From: Paracoccus aminophilus JCM 7686
GTDB taxonomy: Bacteria > Pseudomonadota > Alphaproteobacteria > Rhodobacterales > Rhodobacteraceae
Length of the DNA stretch: 64,000 bases
NCBI RefSeq assembly: GCF_000444995.1
Contig: NC_022043.1
Coordinates: 62,001 to 126,000 of the forward strand
Direction of reading: 5' to 3'
How positions within the stretch are numbered: the stretch's first letter is position 1; each line of letters begins with the position of its first letter. The notes beneath the pieces are model-generated. The model made no database searches. It worked only from the letters and a program-made list of their open reading frames with translations, and was not told where the DNA came from. The position numbers were made by a program, and so were the translations under genes. Positions 1 through 8,338 of the stretch are shown here, in pieces.

Positions 1-2
1 GG

Positions 3-236
3 TTTTTCACGGCCGGAAACGATCAGGTTATTCTCCTGTCGATGGTCTTTGTCGGCATCGTTGCGGTTGGTATGACGCCGGTGATGCTCTCGGGCGCGTT
101 CGTCTCTATGGGCTTGGAGGTGAGGGCGGCGGCGATGATCTTCATGGCCGGCTTTTCGCTCGACCTGCCGGTCGCGATCGCGATCGGGGTGGGAGCTGTG
201 ACCGAGGTTCTTCAGGACGTGGTGATCGGCGGCTGA
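3..236 (+). CDS. C-terminal end of an unidentified membrane protein (cut by window edge)
   Basis: The frame is open from the first bases of the window and ends at TGA 234-236, so only about the last 77 residues are present. They are strongly hydrophobic, with at least two membrane segments (around VFVGIVAVGMTPVMLSGAFV and the AAAMIFMAG to VAIAIGVGAV stretch), and finish VLQDVVIGG. An internal ATG at 42 is unlikely to be the start, because the frame stays open and hydrophobic upstream of it. The family cannot be named from this fragment. The gene converges on the response-regulator gene that ends at 418; about 180 bases without a gene separate them. Confidence 0.6.
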   Translation, partial: FFTAGNDQVILLSMVFVGIVAVGMTPVMLSGAFVSMGLEVRAAAMIFMAGFSLDLPVAIAIGVGAVTEVLQDVVIGG

Positions 237-417
237 AACGCCATACGACCACCGTCACCATTGCGCCGAGGCCAAGCTGAGCGGGCTCTCCGCCTTGAGC
301 AAGAGTGACGGCCCGGGCGCGCGCCGCGCGGTCGTCTCCGATATTTCCGACACGGATTACGTGTTGCTCCTTGCCGTTCTGTCCAAGCAACCTCGCCCCA
401 CAAGCTGCAGCCCGCGC

Positions 418-1044
418 TTAAATCCCGTAGCTCAGCGCATATTTCACGAGATGCGCCGTGCCGACGACGCCCAACTTGCGCTGGATGTTGGCCTTATGCG
501 TGCTGACGGTCTTCACGCTCAGGCACAGCCGCTCGGCGATATCGGTCACCGATGAGCCCGAGGCGAGAAGTTGCAGCACAAGCAATTCGCGGTCCGACAG
601 CGCCTGAATATCGCTGTTTGGTGCCCCGCGTGCGGAATCGACCAGTTGGCTGATCAACGCTTCGCTGGCGTAAGACCGGCCCGCCGCGACCTGACGCACG
701 GCGCGGACGAGTTGGCTTGCGTCGCTGTCCTTGGTCAAATAGCCGTTCGCGCCCAACTTCAATGCGCGCATCCCGTAAACCGCTTCGGGATGCATGCTCA
801 GGACTAGGATCGGCAGCTTCGGCCAGTGGCGGTTCAGATGCTTGATGAGGTCAAGCCCTGTGCGCCCCGGCATCGACATGTCGAGGACGAGCACATCAAT
901 CTCGATCCCGGTCTGCAACAATGCGCAAAGGCGATCGCCATCCTCGACGACGGCCGCGATCTCCATATCCTCCTGATAGGACAGGATTTGCGCGAGCCCA
1001 TCGGTTACGATGCGATGGTCATCTGCCAGCACGATGCGGATCAT
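418..1044 (-). CDS. NarL/FixJ-type response regulator of the amide locus
   Basis: A 208-residue two-domain response regulator. The N-terminal receiver has the acidic pair at D8-D9, the phosphoacceptor at D55 (VLVLDMSMPG) and the conserved lysine at about K105 (GYLTKDS). A LuxR-type helix-turn-helix fills about residues 145-205 (LSDRELLVLQLLASG, then SVKTVSTHKANIQRKLG). Its start overlaps the stop of the kinase gene by four bases, so the two are translationally coupled and are almost certainly cognate partners. The AmiC-like gene lies upstream on the same strand and the DMFase operon diverges from it. The inferred job is transcriptional control of DMFase genes by phosphorylation. The family assignment is firm; the target is inference. 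Confidence 0.93.
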   Translation of the reverse strand: MIRIVLADDHRIVTDGLAQILSYQEDMEIAAVVEDGDRLCALLQTGIEIDVLVLDMSMPGRTGLDLIKHLNRHWPKLPILVLSMHPEAVYGMRALKLGANGYLTKDSDASQLVRAVRQVAAGRSYASEALISQLVDSARGAPNSDIQALSDRELLVLQLLASGSSVTDIAERLCLSVKTVSTHKANIQRKLGVVGTAHLVKYALSYGI

Positions 1045-2513
1045 TCTCGTGACCTTTCGCGGAAGGGTGCTTCGGCAAATGGCACGGTGATCGCGACGCT
1101 TGCGCCGCCCATGGCGGATCTTTGAAAGGTGATCGAGCCGTGGAGCTGCCGGACCCGCTCGCGCATACCCAGAATGCCGAAGGAGGGCTTTCTGTCATCG
1201 CAATCGGGATTGGCGGGGAAGAGGTCGTCCTGCATACCGATCCCGTCATCGGCGACGGTCACGGTGATCTTGTCTTGCGCGCAATCAAGGCTGACATGCC
1301 CGGTTCGGGCCTGCGCATGGTGGACGATATTGGTGCAGGCCTCCTGGATCAGGCGGAAGAGCCCGGTCGCCATGGCCTCAGAGAGATCCTCGGGCGGTTC
1401 GGTGGCATCGAGGCAGAAGGCAATGCCCGATTCATGCTCCAGACTTTCGAGCAGATTGCTCACGGCGGGCACGAGACCCAGATCGTTCAGCTCGGAAGGC
1501 CGCAGATCGGCGATAATGCGGCGGACGGCATCGACCGTCGTATCCGCGATCTGCTTCAATTCGGCGAGGCGGCGGGTCTCGGCCGTTTCGGGCGGCAGCT
1601 GATCTTGCACCCAGCTGATGCCCATGCGCAGCACCGTCAGCAATTGGCCGAGCTGGTCGTGCAATTCGCGCGAGATGCGCTTGCGCTCTTCCTCGCGGAC
1701 ATTTTGCAAATGGCCGGTCAGCCGTTCGAGTTTGAGACGTTGCCGATCCAGATTGCGCGCGGCTGTCCAGGCGAGCGTCATATCCTGAATCGTGCCGAAA
1801 AAGCCGACGACGATGCCCGCCTCGGCGGTCTGAAGCTCGCAGACGGTGCGCAGATAACGGATTTCGTCGCCGGCCCGCAGGATCCGGTAATCCACGCTGA
1901 AGGGACGCGCTGCGGTCACCGCTTCGCCGATGGTCTTGAGCACATGCGAGCGGTCATCGGGATGGACGCGGCGCAAAAACACGTCGAAGGCGATTGGGGT
2001 TTCCAGCCGGTCTCCCGGCGGCAGGCCCAGAATGACGAGGGATTCTCGGCTGAGCAGAATGAGATTGTCGGGGATGTTCCAATCCCAGCAGCCGCATTCG
2101 GTGATCTCTTGCGCGCGCTGAAGCCGATGCAGCGTGGCGGTCAGCGATTCCTGAATCTCGGTTGCGCTGGTCTCATCGTGCAGCGTCACGGCTTTGACCG
2201 CCTGCCCATCAAGGTCCATCGGAATGCGGCTGACGCTGGCGCGGAACTCGGTTCCGTCGGCGCGCTGATAGCGGCCATGCTCGCCGGGCGGGGTCGAAAC
2301 CGCACTGAGCAGCTCACCATAGCGCCGGTTGCGCAGCTCTTCGGCCGAGAGCCGGAATTGTTGGCACGCGGCGCCATTGGCCGCGAGGATGCGCCCCGCG
2401 TCATCCTCGACGATCAGAATAGCGGCGGGGTTGTTTTCAAAGAGCGAGGCGGCCCAGGTCGCGCTCTGCGACCCGGCAGAGGAAAGGTCGATCGGTCTGG
2501 CTATCTGGGACAT
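1041..2513 (-). CDS. Soluble PAS-PAS histidine kinase (NarX/DegS-type HisKA_3)
   Basis: A 490-residue kinase with no membrane segment. The order is a PAS domain at about residues 22-115, a second PAS with PAC-like end at about 140-250, a coiled linker, a HisKA_3 dimerisation domain with phosphoacceptor H285 in the RISRELHDQLGQ motif, and a HATPase domain with the N box (LIQEACTNIVHHA) and G boxes (DDGIGM, GILGMRERV). HisKA_3 kinases pair with NarL-type regulators, which fits the overlapping downstream gene. With no transmembrane or periplasmic part, its signal should be cytoplasmic; the obvious candidate input is the AmiC-like protein encoded 100 bases upstream on the same strand. That link is inference. 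Confidence 0.92.
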   Translation of the reverse strand: MSQIARPIDLSSAGSQSATWAASLFENNPAAILIVEDDAGRILAANGAACQQFRLSAEELRNRRYGELLSAVSTPPGEHGRYQRADGTEFRASVSRIPMDLDGQAVKAVTLHDETSATEIQESLTATLHRLQRAQEITECGCWDWNIPDNLILLSRESLVILGLPPGDRLETPIAFDVFLRRVHPDDRSHVLKTIGEAVTAARPFSVDYRILRAGDEIRYLRTVCELQTAEAGIVVGFFGTIQDMTLAWTAARNLDRQRLKLERLTGHLQNVREEERKRISRELHDQLGQLLTVLRMGISWVQDQLPPETAETRRLAELKQIADTTVDAVRRIIADLRPSELNDLGLVPAVSNLLESLEHESGIAFCLDATEPPEDLSEAMATGLFRLIQEACTNIVHHAQARTGHVSLDCAQDKITVTVADDGIGMQDDLFPANPDCDDRKPSFGILGMRERVRQLHGSITFQRSAMGGASVAITVPFAEAPFRERSRE

Positions 2514-2613
2514 GGCGTGACCTGAAAACCGGAGGATGCGCGCCGTTTTCGCGCGCTGATGCTCAAGGTAACGGCAGCTGGATCGGCTGTGTCAACCTTT
2601 GCCGCCCCAGAGG

Positions 2614-3921
2614 TCAGTAAAGCGCATTCGGCACAACCATGCCGTCGGGCGTATGCAGCCCGTCGCGTCGGCAGATGCCGCGCTCGGGATAAAGCGCGTA
2701 AGGATCGGGCAGGACATGGCGGACCGAGCTGTGCAGGACCTCGAACTGGCCATCCGGCCCACAGCGCCCGATTTTCGGCACGAAGGCCATGCAAAAGTTG
2801 TCCGGATCGATCCAGACATGACCCTCGGGCGAGACCTCATTCTCAAGCGCCAATCCCGCCGAGGCATTGCGGATGTCATTCGCAGTCAGGTCGGCCCAGT
2901 CCCGGCTGGTCAAGCTGATCCGCAGCGCGCGCTCGAAGGCGAGAACGGCGAGATAGGTGTTTTCCAGATTGAAATGGGTGACCCCGGATTCCCCATGCGG
3001 GCTGGACAGAAAGGCGCGCACAAACCGTGCGTTGGTCGGATTTTGCAGCGACTGGAAATAGGGCGCCGAGAGGATATGCCCCTCGCCGATCTCATGGCCC
3101 ATCGCGCGCACCTCGGCCTCGCTGGTGGTCAGCGAAGCGATGGGCGTTCTGGCCCGGTCAAAGCCGATCCGGGCATATTCGCGATAAAAGGCCAAAGCGG
3201 AATTGCCGACCAGCGTCGAGAAGATGAAATCCGGCGCCTCGGCGCGGATCAGCGCCAGAAGGTCGGCCACATCGGTGACGCCAAGTGTCAGATAGCGCTC
3301 GCTGATGACCGCGCCACCATGCTGATCCATCCAGGCGCGGGCCACGGCATTCGACTCGCGCGGCCAGACGTAATCCGAGCCGACGAAACAGGCGCGGGGG
3401 CCGTAGTTTCGGATCATATAGGGGATGAGCTCGATCGAGTGCTGATTGGCGACGGGCCCGGTATAGATGATGTTTTGCACGCATTCCTTGCCCTCCCAAC
3501 AGGTGGGCAGATAGAGCAGGTGATTGTTGGCGATGACGGTCGGCAACATCGCCCGCCGACTGGCCGAGGTATAGCCGCCGAAGGTGCACAGCACGCCATG
3601 CTTTCGGATCAATTCGCCGATCCCGACCGCATAGGTGCCGACATCCGAGCAGGCGTCAAAGAGATAGGGCGTGACCTGCCTGCCACCGATCCCGCCCGCC
3701 TCGTTGATGCGGTCGATCGCGTAAAGCGTGACATCTATTGAGCTTTTCTCGATGACCGAGAGATGTCCGGTGGCCGAAAAAATCACGCCGACGGGAATGT
3801 CGTCCCGCGCTGCAAGCGCCTCGTTCCGCGTCATATCGGCTGATCCCGTGGCTGTGCTGTTCAGTGCGGCGTCGCGGCGCTTTGCGTCCACGATCCGGGT
3901 AAGCTGGCACGAATGGGACAT
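2614..3921 (-). CDS. amiC: AmiC-like cytoplasmic amide sensor (periplasmic-binding-protein fold)
   Basis: It carries hallmarks of AmiC, the ligand sensor of the Pseudomonas aliphatic amidase operon: a GVIFSATG start of the fold, TGPVANQHS, the GSDYVWPRESN motif, PIASLTTSEAEV, APYFQS and a terminal RPDPY-like segment (LPDPYALYPERG). The fold begins near residue 41. The preceding residues are polar, with neither a signal peptide nor a lipobox, so the protein should stay in the cytoplasm as AmiC does and unlike FmdD/UrtA transporter proteins. The start is uncertain: the AGGA directly abuts the ATG at 3921, and ATG 3834 is an alternative. In Pseudomonas AmiC restrains the RNA antiterminator AmiR. 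No AmiR/ANTAR gene is present here; a kinase and a regulator follow instead. Confidence 0.88.
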   Translation of the reverse strand: MSHSCQLTRIVDAKRRDAALNSTATGSADMTRNEALAARDDIPVGVIFSATGHLSVIEKSSIDVTLYAIDRINEAGGIGGRQVTPYLFDACSDVGTYAVGIGELIRKHGVLCTFGGYTSASRRAMLPTVIANNHLLYLPTCWEGKECVQNIIYTGPVANQHSIELIPYMIRNYGPRACFVGSDYVWPRESNAVARAWMDQHGGAVISERYLTLGVTDVADLLALIRAEAPDFIFSTLVGNSALAFYREYARIGFDRARTPIASLTTSEAEVRAMGHEIGEGHILSAPYFQSLQNPTNARFVRAFLSSPHGESGVTHFNLENTYLAVLAFERALRISLTSRDWADLTANDIRNASAGLALENEVSPEGHVWIDPDNFCMAFVPKIGRCGPDGQFEVLHSSVRHVLPDPYALYPERGICRRDGLHTPDGMVVPNALY

Positions 3922-3934
3922 TCCTCAAAGAAAA

Positions 3935-3982
3935 ATCAGAATAGTCCGATAGTCGTAGGCCTCTGCGGATTTCTACTCTGAT
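3935..3982. promoter_or_regulatory. Inverted repeat in the divergent amiC/dmfA1 control region
   Basis: ATCAGAATAG (3935-3944) and CTACTCTGAT (3973-3982) form a 10-base inverted repeat with one mismatch and a 28-base spacer. It lies in the only non-coding stretch (3922-4027) between the divergent sensor and DMFase arms. The position suits an operator for the NarL-type regulator; that role is inference. Confidence 0.5.
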
Positions 3983-3983
3983 G

Positions 3984-4007
3984 GGACGGGCAGCACGGCT
4001 GCCGTCC
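3984..4007 (+). promoter_or_regulatory. Leader hairpin upstream of dmfA1
   Basis: GGACGGGCAGC pairs with GCTGCCGTCC around a 3-base loop, with one bulged G. The hairpin ends just before the strong ribosome-binding site (GGGAGG, about 4015-4020) of the gene at 4028. No T-run follows, so it is not a plain terminator. It could be an operator, an mRNA-stability hairpin or a relic of antitermination control. Confidence 0.45.
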
Positions 4008-4027
4008 ATCTCGACAGGGAGGTCATC

Positions 4028-4468
4028 ATGTATCGAATTCCGCCGAAGGGCTCGAAAGAGCGGGACAGACTGATTGCTGAACACAAGGCCTGCACCGAAT
4101 CCATGTATGGGGTGGCGGGCTATTCCTCGCTGCTTTGCGCCACGCAGGGCGATGTCACCGAGGTGTCGGGCGGCATGCACGGGGATATCGAGCTCAACCG
4201 CGTGCTGTTGCGGATGCGCGCGCAAGAGGCGAAGGGCAAGCTCGTCTCGATCTGCACCAAGATCGACGAGGAATGGCGCATCGCCCGACTGTCCGGGGTC
4301 CGTGGGGTTCCGCCGAAATTCGTCGATGACCGCGTCTTCACCGAGGAGAACGAGGTCCAGCACGCCATCTTCCTGATGCGGCTTGATGAGATGAGCGAGA
4401 CCGACGGCGAGCCAGAGGATTTCAACGAGGGTTGGAAGCGCCGCTCGGACAATTGGACGGTCACCTGA
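4028..4468 (+). CDS. dmfA1: N,N-dimethylformamidase small (alpha) subunit
   Basis: A 146-residue soluble protein lying 58 bases before the large-subunit gene, the same order as characterised dmfA1-dmfA2 pairs, and close to the roughly 15 kDa size of the known small subunit. Features include the YRIPPKGSKERDRLIAEHKA start and a basic, aromatic tail (NEGWKRRSDNWTV). With the large subunit it forms the enzyme that hydrolyses N,N-dimethylformamide to dimethylamine and formate in the cytoplasm. The ATG at 4028 follows a clear GGGAGG ribosome-binding site. It opens the plus-strand operon that diverges from the AmiC/kinase/regulator genes. The identification rests on recognised sequence plus linkage to the unmistakable large subunit. 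Confidence 0.88.
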   Translation: MYRIPPKGSKERDRLIAEHKACTESMYGVAGYSSLLCATQGDVTEVSGGMHGDIELNRVLLRMRAQEAKGKLVSICTKIDEEWRIARLSGVRGVPPKFVDDRVFTEENEVQHAIFLMRLDEMSETDGEPEDFNEGWKRRSDNWTVT

Positions 4469-4526
4469 GCGCCTCGCGCGGCAGGTCGACACCCCACCCA
4501 CCCCATTCAGCAGAAAGACCACGATC

Positions 4527-6953
4527 ATGAAACTGACCGGCTATGCCGATCGCCTCAGTGTGCGTCCCGGCGAAACAATCCGCTTCCATATCAACGCCGA
4601 TCTCAAGGGCGAGTATGATGCCCAGCTCGTCCATCTGATCAACGGCAACACCAATCCGCGCGGCCCCGGCCTGATCGAGAAGCCGCAAAAGGCCGCGTTC
4701 AACGGCGCGCATCCGGCGCGGCGTCAGAAGATCTACAGCGGCTCTTATGGCTATGTAGAGGATCTGCCGCAATTCCATCTCGACAGCGTGACCCTGCAAT
4801 GCTGGGCTTGGCCGACGATCCCGAAGACTGACCCCGGCTATTGGAAACACGGCGCGCAGGCCTTGATGTCGAAATGGTCCGAGGGCAAGGGCTATGGCCT
4901 CTTCATCGACGCCGAGGGACATGTCGAGTTTCGTATCAATGGGAAAAGCCTGCGCAGCCCGGTTCCGCTGCGCGACCATGCCTGGCATTTCATCGCGGCG
5001 AGCTATGACGGGGCGACCGGCAAGGCCGTGCTCTATTGCGAGCCGCAGATCCACTATGCGCTCGATCCGCAAAGCGAGGCCGCCAGTGCGAGCTGGAAGG
5101 AAAAGATCAAGACCCCCGCCGTGCCTTTCGTGATCGCAGGCAGTCCCGAGCGTCTGGACAAAGCCCCCGAGCCCGAGGCGCAGGCCTCGCGCCCCGAGGG
5201 CGTGGTGATCGCCAATCATTACAACGGCAAGCTCGACAGCCCCCGGCTTTGTAATCGCGCGCTGAGCCGGTTGGAAATCGAAACCATGAAAATGGGCGGG
5301 CAAAGCGCACAGGATGAACGACGCGGCTCGGGCCCGACGCCTGCGCTCAGCGAAGCTCTGGTCGGCGCTTGGGATTTCTCGGTTGGCATCGACACGATGA
5401 CCGCCACCGATCGCGGGCCCTACCGGTTCGACGCCGTGCTGATCAATGCCCCGACCCGCGCCCTGACCGGCCATAACTGGGACGGGCATGTCTTCGACTG
5501 GAAACAGGCGCCGCAGCAATATGGCGCGATCCATTTTCACGACGACGATCTCGATGATGCGCGCTGGCAGGTCGATTTCTCTTGGGAGGTGCCGAAGACC
5601 CAGAAAAGCGCGACCTATGCCGTCAAGCTGACCAGCGCCGAGGGCCACGAGGATTACATTCCCTTCTTCGTCACGCCCTGGCCCGGCAAGCCCACCGCGA
5701 AAATCGCGGTCATCATGCCGACGACCAGCTATATCGCCTATGCCAACGAGCACCTTGCCAATAACGCGGGCGGGGCCGAGTTGCTGGTCTATCGCGTGCC
5801 GGTCATGCAGCAACAGAACATGTATCTGTCCGAGCATCGCGAATATGGCGGCTCGGTCTATGACACCCATACCGATGGCAGCGGGCTCTGTCTGTCGTCG
5901 CGGCTGCGCCCGATCCTCAGCATGCGGCCGAAATACGACCACTTCCTGTCGCAGGCCCCGTGGCAATATCCGGCGGATCTTCATCTGATCTGCTGGCTCG
6001 AAATGAAGGGCTATGATTACGACGTTCTGACCGACGAGGACGTGACCTATGACGGGTTGCGCCTGCTCGAAGGCTATAACGTCCTGATCACCGGCTCGCA
6101 TCCCGAACATGTCGTGGGCAGCCAGCTTGATGCTTTGCACAATTACAAGCAGCGCGGCGGGCGGCTGATGTATATGGGGGCGGATGGGTTCTACTGGGTC
6201 CATTCCTATCATCCCGCCTATGAGGATCGCGGGCGCGGCGTCCTGACAGAGATGCGCCGCTGCGAATCCGGGATCCGCACCTGGCGCGCCGATCCGGGCG
6301 AATATTACCATCAGGGCAGCGGTGAGCTGGGCGGCATGTGGCGCTATCGCGGACGTTATCTCCATACGGTCGGCGGCACGGGCATGTCGGCGGAAGGGTT
6401 TGATATTTCGACCTATTACAGCCGAACCCCGGAAAGCCTCGATCCGCGCGTCGCTTGGGCTTTCGAGGGCATCGGCTTCGACGAAAAGCTTGGCAACTTC
6501 GGCCTTGTCGGCGGCGGTGCGGCCGGGCTTGAGCTGGATATCGTCGACACCATGCTCGGCTCGCCGCCCCATACGCTGGTCGTCGCGACCTCGGCGGGGC
6601 GTCATACCGAGTGCTATCTGCTGGTGATGGAGGATTTCGGCTTCAACCAGCAAGGGCTCGATGGCACCCAGCATCCGCGCGTGCGCTCGGATATTGCCTT
6701 CCACGAGACGCCGAATGGCGGCGGCGTCTTTGCCTTCAGTTCGATTGCCTTCTGCGGCGCTTTGCCGTGGAACGACGGGGAAAACAATATCTCGCGCCTC
6801 GTCGGCAATGTGCTTGACCGCTTCATGCAGGACGGCGCGCTTCCAGCCGCGCCCGAGGAGGCGATCAAGCCGCGCGGCAGGGCGGAATATGTGCAGGACA
6901 TTCCCGCCGCGCCAAGCGAGAGCCAGCCCTTCCGGCGCGCGGCCAAGGTGTGA
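4527..6953 (+). CDS. dmfA2: N,N-dimethylformamidase large (beta) subunit
   Basis: An 808-residue catalytic subunit, slightly longer than the roughly 762 residues of described DMFases. An N-terminal beta region (KLTGYADRLSVRPGETIRFH) is followed by a LamG/concanavalin-like insert at about 90-280 (SKWSEGKGYGLFIDAEGHVEFR, AWHFIAASYDGA) and the DMFase catalytic C-domain from about 320 (PTTSYIAYANEH, EYGGSVYDTHTDG, TGSHPEH). The family binds mononuclear iron through two tyrosines and a glutamate; candidates here are Tyr402 or Tyr405, Tyr440 or Tyr445, and Glu527 in the HPE motif, although exact equivalence needs an alignment. No signal peptide is present. It is the second gene of the operon and is followed 59 bases later by the Rieske-like gene. 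Confidence 0.95.
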   Translation: MKLTGYADRLSVRPGETIRFHINADLKGEYDAQLVHLINGNTNPRGPGLIEKPQKAAFNGAHPARRQKIYSGSYGYVEDLPQFHLDSVTLQCWAWPTIPKTDPGYWKHGAQALMSKWSEGKGYGLFIDAEGHVEFRINGKSLRSPVPLRDHAWHFIAASYDGATGKAVLYCEPQIHYALDPQSEAASASWKEKIKTPAVPFVIAGSPERLDKAPEPEAQASRPEGVVIANHYNGKLDSPRLCNRALSRLEIETMKMGGQSAQDERRGSGPTPALSEALVGAWDFSVGIDTMTATDRGPYRFDAVLINAPTRALTGHNWDGHVFDWKQAPQQYGAIHFHDDDLDDARWQVDFSWEVPKTQKSATYAVKLTSAEGHEDYIPFFVTPWPGKPTAKIAVIMPTTSYIAYANEHLANNAGGAELLVYRVPVMQQQNMYLSEHREYGGSVYDTHTDGSGLCLSSRLRPILSMRPKYDHFLSQAPWQYPADLHLICWLEMKGYDYDVLTDEDVTYDGLRLLEGYNVLITGSHPEHVVGSQLDALHNYKQRGGRLMYMGADGFYWVHSYHPAYEDRGRGVLTEMRRCESGIRTWRADPGEYYHQGSGELGGMWRYRGRYLHTVGGTGMSAEGFDISTYYSRTPESLDPRVAWAFEGIGFDEKLGNFGLVGGGAAGLELDIVDTMLGSPPHTLVVATSAGRHTECYLLVMEDFGFNQQGLDGTQHPRVRSDIAFHETPNGGGVFAFSSIAFCGALPWNDGENNISRLVGNVLDRFMQDGALPAAPEEAIKPRGRAEYVQDIPAAPSESQPFRRAAKV

Positions 6954-7012
6954 CCTGTGGCGCGGCTGCCCTTGATCCGGCGGCCGCGCGATTTCCTTGA
7001 GGAAAGCAAGCC

Positions 7013-7993
7013 ATGACCATCCAAAGCCACAGCAAGGCAATCGCCACATCCTCCTTTCTTCTGCCAGAGGAGGGTCCTCCGGCCAGTGCCGATCCGGCGA
7101 GCGGGGCCCGCGATCCCTGGACCTCGCGGGCGCTCGTCGCGCTGGAAGACCAGCTGATCTGGTCGCGCGAATGGGTCGCGATCGGCTATGCCGCTCAGAT
7201 TCCGGCTGTCGGGGATATCCTGCCCTTCACCGTCGGCAATCACGGCATCCATGTCGAGCGCATGGCCGATGGCAGCATTGCGGCGCGGTTCAACTTCGTC
7301 CAGCACGGCGGCTGTCGCAGCATTCCCCTGCAATGCCAGACCGGAACCAGAACGCGCTGCTCCTATCTCTCTTGCGGCTATAGCCGTGACCGGGTCGAGG
7401 GGTTTCCGACCTCGCTGAACCGCTCCGATCCGAGCGCGCATCATTTTCTGGGTTTTTCCGAAACGCCCGGCTTTCCCGTCGGTGTTCGGCTGGCCGGAGA
7501 GGTGATCCTCGTCCATCTGGGCGGGGCCAATCCGGCGGCGCAGGGGCCCGCGCCGATTGCGCTGCTGTCCGGCGAGGCGCAAAGCGCGACCCTCGAGCCC
7601 GCCTGCAACTGGAAATATCTCTGGCAGGCCGTGCTTGCGGAATTCGAGCGCGACGAAGGCGCGGGTTCGGCGCTGACCGGGCGCAATCGCGCCGGGCTGC
7701 GCCTGCGGGCCTATCCGCCCAATTTGCTCATCCTCGATGAAGAGGGCAGCCAGCTTTCCGCCACGCTCCAGCCGACGGGCATAAACCTGACCCTGCTGCG
7801 CCTTGCGCTGCGCGGGAAAGGGGGGGCGCCGCGTGCGCTTGGCCTGCTCGCGCGCTGCGCCGAACGGGCGAAGTTGGCGACGACGGCGGCTGATCTTGGC
7901 CGGAATGCCTTGCAGCGCGAGGTGATTGACTGGTTCGCGACGCGGTTGGGCCAATCGTTTTCGGTGCCCACCGAGGCAGGAGGAGGCCAATGA
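7013..7993 (+). CDS. Rieske-oxygenase-alpha-like protein lacking its metal ligands
   Basis: A 326-residue protein that follows the plan of ring-hydroxylating oxygenase alpha subunits. There is a Rieske-type domain at about 45-170 (SREWVAIGYAAQIPAVGD, then GDILPFTVGNHGIHVER) and a catalytic-domain-like part opening with CNWKYLWQAVLAEFERD and containing AYPPNLLIL and LQPTGINLTLLRL. The first Fe-S motif, normally CxH, reads FVQHGGC, and the second, normally CxxH, reads CSYLSCGY. The segment after NWK lacks the His/His/Asp iron site. The protein therefore probably binds neither the 2Fe-2S cluster nor the mononuclear iron. A GAGGAAAG ribosome-binding site precedes ATG 7013. Its stop overlaps the next gene by four bases. 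Its role in the operon is unknown. Confidence 0.75.
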   Translation: MTIQSHSKAIATSSFLLPEEGPPASADPASGARDPWTSRALVALEDQLIWSREWVAIGYAAQIPAVGDILPFTVGNHGIHVERMADGSIAARFNFVQHGGCRSIPLQCQTGTRTRCSYLSCGYSRDRVEGFPTSLNRSDPSAHHFLGFSETPGFPVGVRLAGEVILVHLGGANPAAQGPAPIALLSGEAQSATLEPACNWKYLWQAVLAEFERDEGAGSALTGRNRAGLRLRAYPPNLLILDEEGSQLSATLQPTGINLTLLRLALRGKGGAPRALGLLARCAERAKLATTAADLGRNALQREVIDWFATRLGQSFSVPTEAGGGQ

Positions 7994-8316
7994 AATACAG
8001 CGTTCAACAGATCAAATACGAACTCCTTGGCTATATGAAGGCAATCGACGCGGATTTCCGTCATTGGACCATCGGCACCAGCGACGACCCTGCCGGAGAG
8101 ATGCAGATTATTCCGGGCGCTGATCTCGACCGCGATCCGTGGATCTTCAAACCGGCGGTCAGCGCGATCGCGGCCCGAAACATCCAGAGCTATTTCACCG
8201 GGATACTCGCCTGCCGCCTGCCGCCGGGCGATGAGCAGCCCGAGGCGGGCAGCTGCGTTTTCGCGATCCGGTTGGTGATCCCCTACCAGCCGCCTTCGCC
8301 GCCGCCCGGGTCCTGA
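7990..8316 (+). CDS. Small protein of unknown function in the DMFase operon
   Basis: A 108-residue protein whose ATG overlaps the stop of the Rieske-like gene (ATGA, 7990-7993), after an AGGAGG ribosome-binding site at about 7978-7983. It starts MKYSVQQIKYELLGYMKAID, has a central acidic/aromatic part (GADLDRDPWIFKPA) and ends in a proline-rich tail (PYQPPSPPPGS). There is no signal peptide and no membrane segment, and I do not recognise the family. Tight coupling to the Rieske-like gene suggests the two proteins work together, perhaps as a complex as with small subunits of ring-hydroxylating oxygenases, but no similarity to those was seen. Confidence 0.75.
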   Translation: MKYSVQQIKYELLGYMKAIDADFRHWTIGTSDDPAGEMQIIPGADLDRDPWIFKPAVSAIAARNIQSYFTGILACRLPPGDEQPEAGSCVFAIRLVIPYQPPSPPPGS

Positions 8317-8338
8317 CCCCGCTTTCACAAGGATGACC

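Noticed and set aside
4461..7049. Very long open frame on the minus strand opposite dmfA2
   Set aside because: It is the mirror of a high-GC coding gene; the plus-strand product is a clear DMFase subunit and the minus translation matches nothing.
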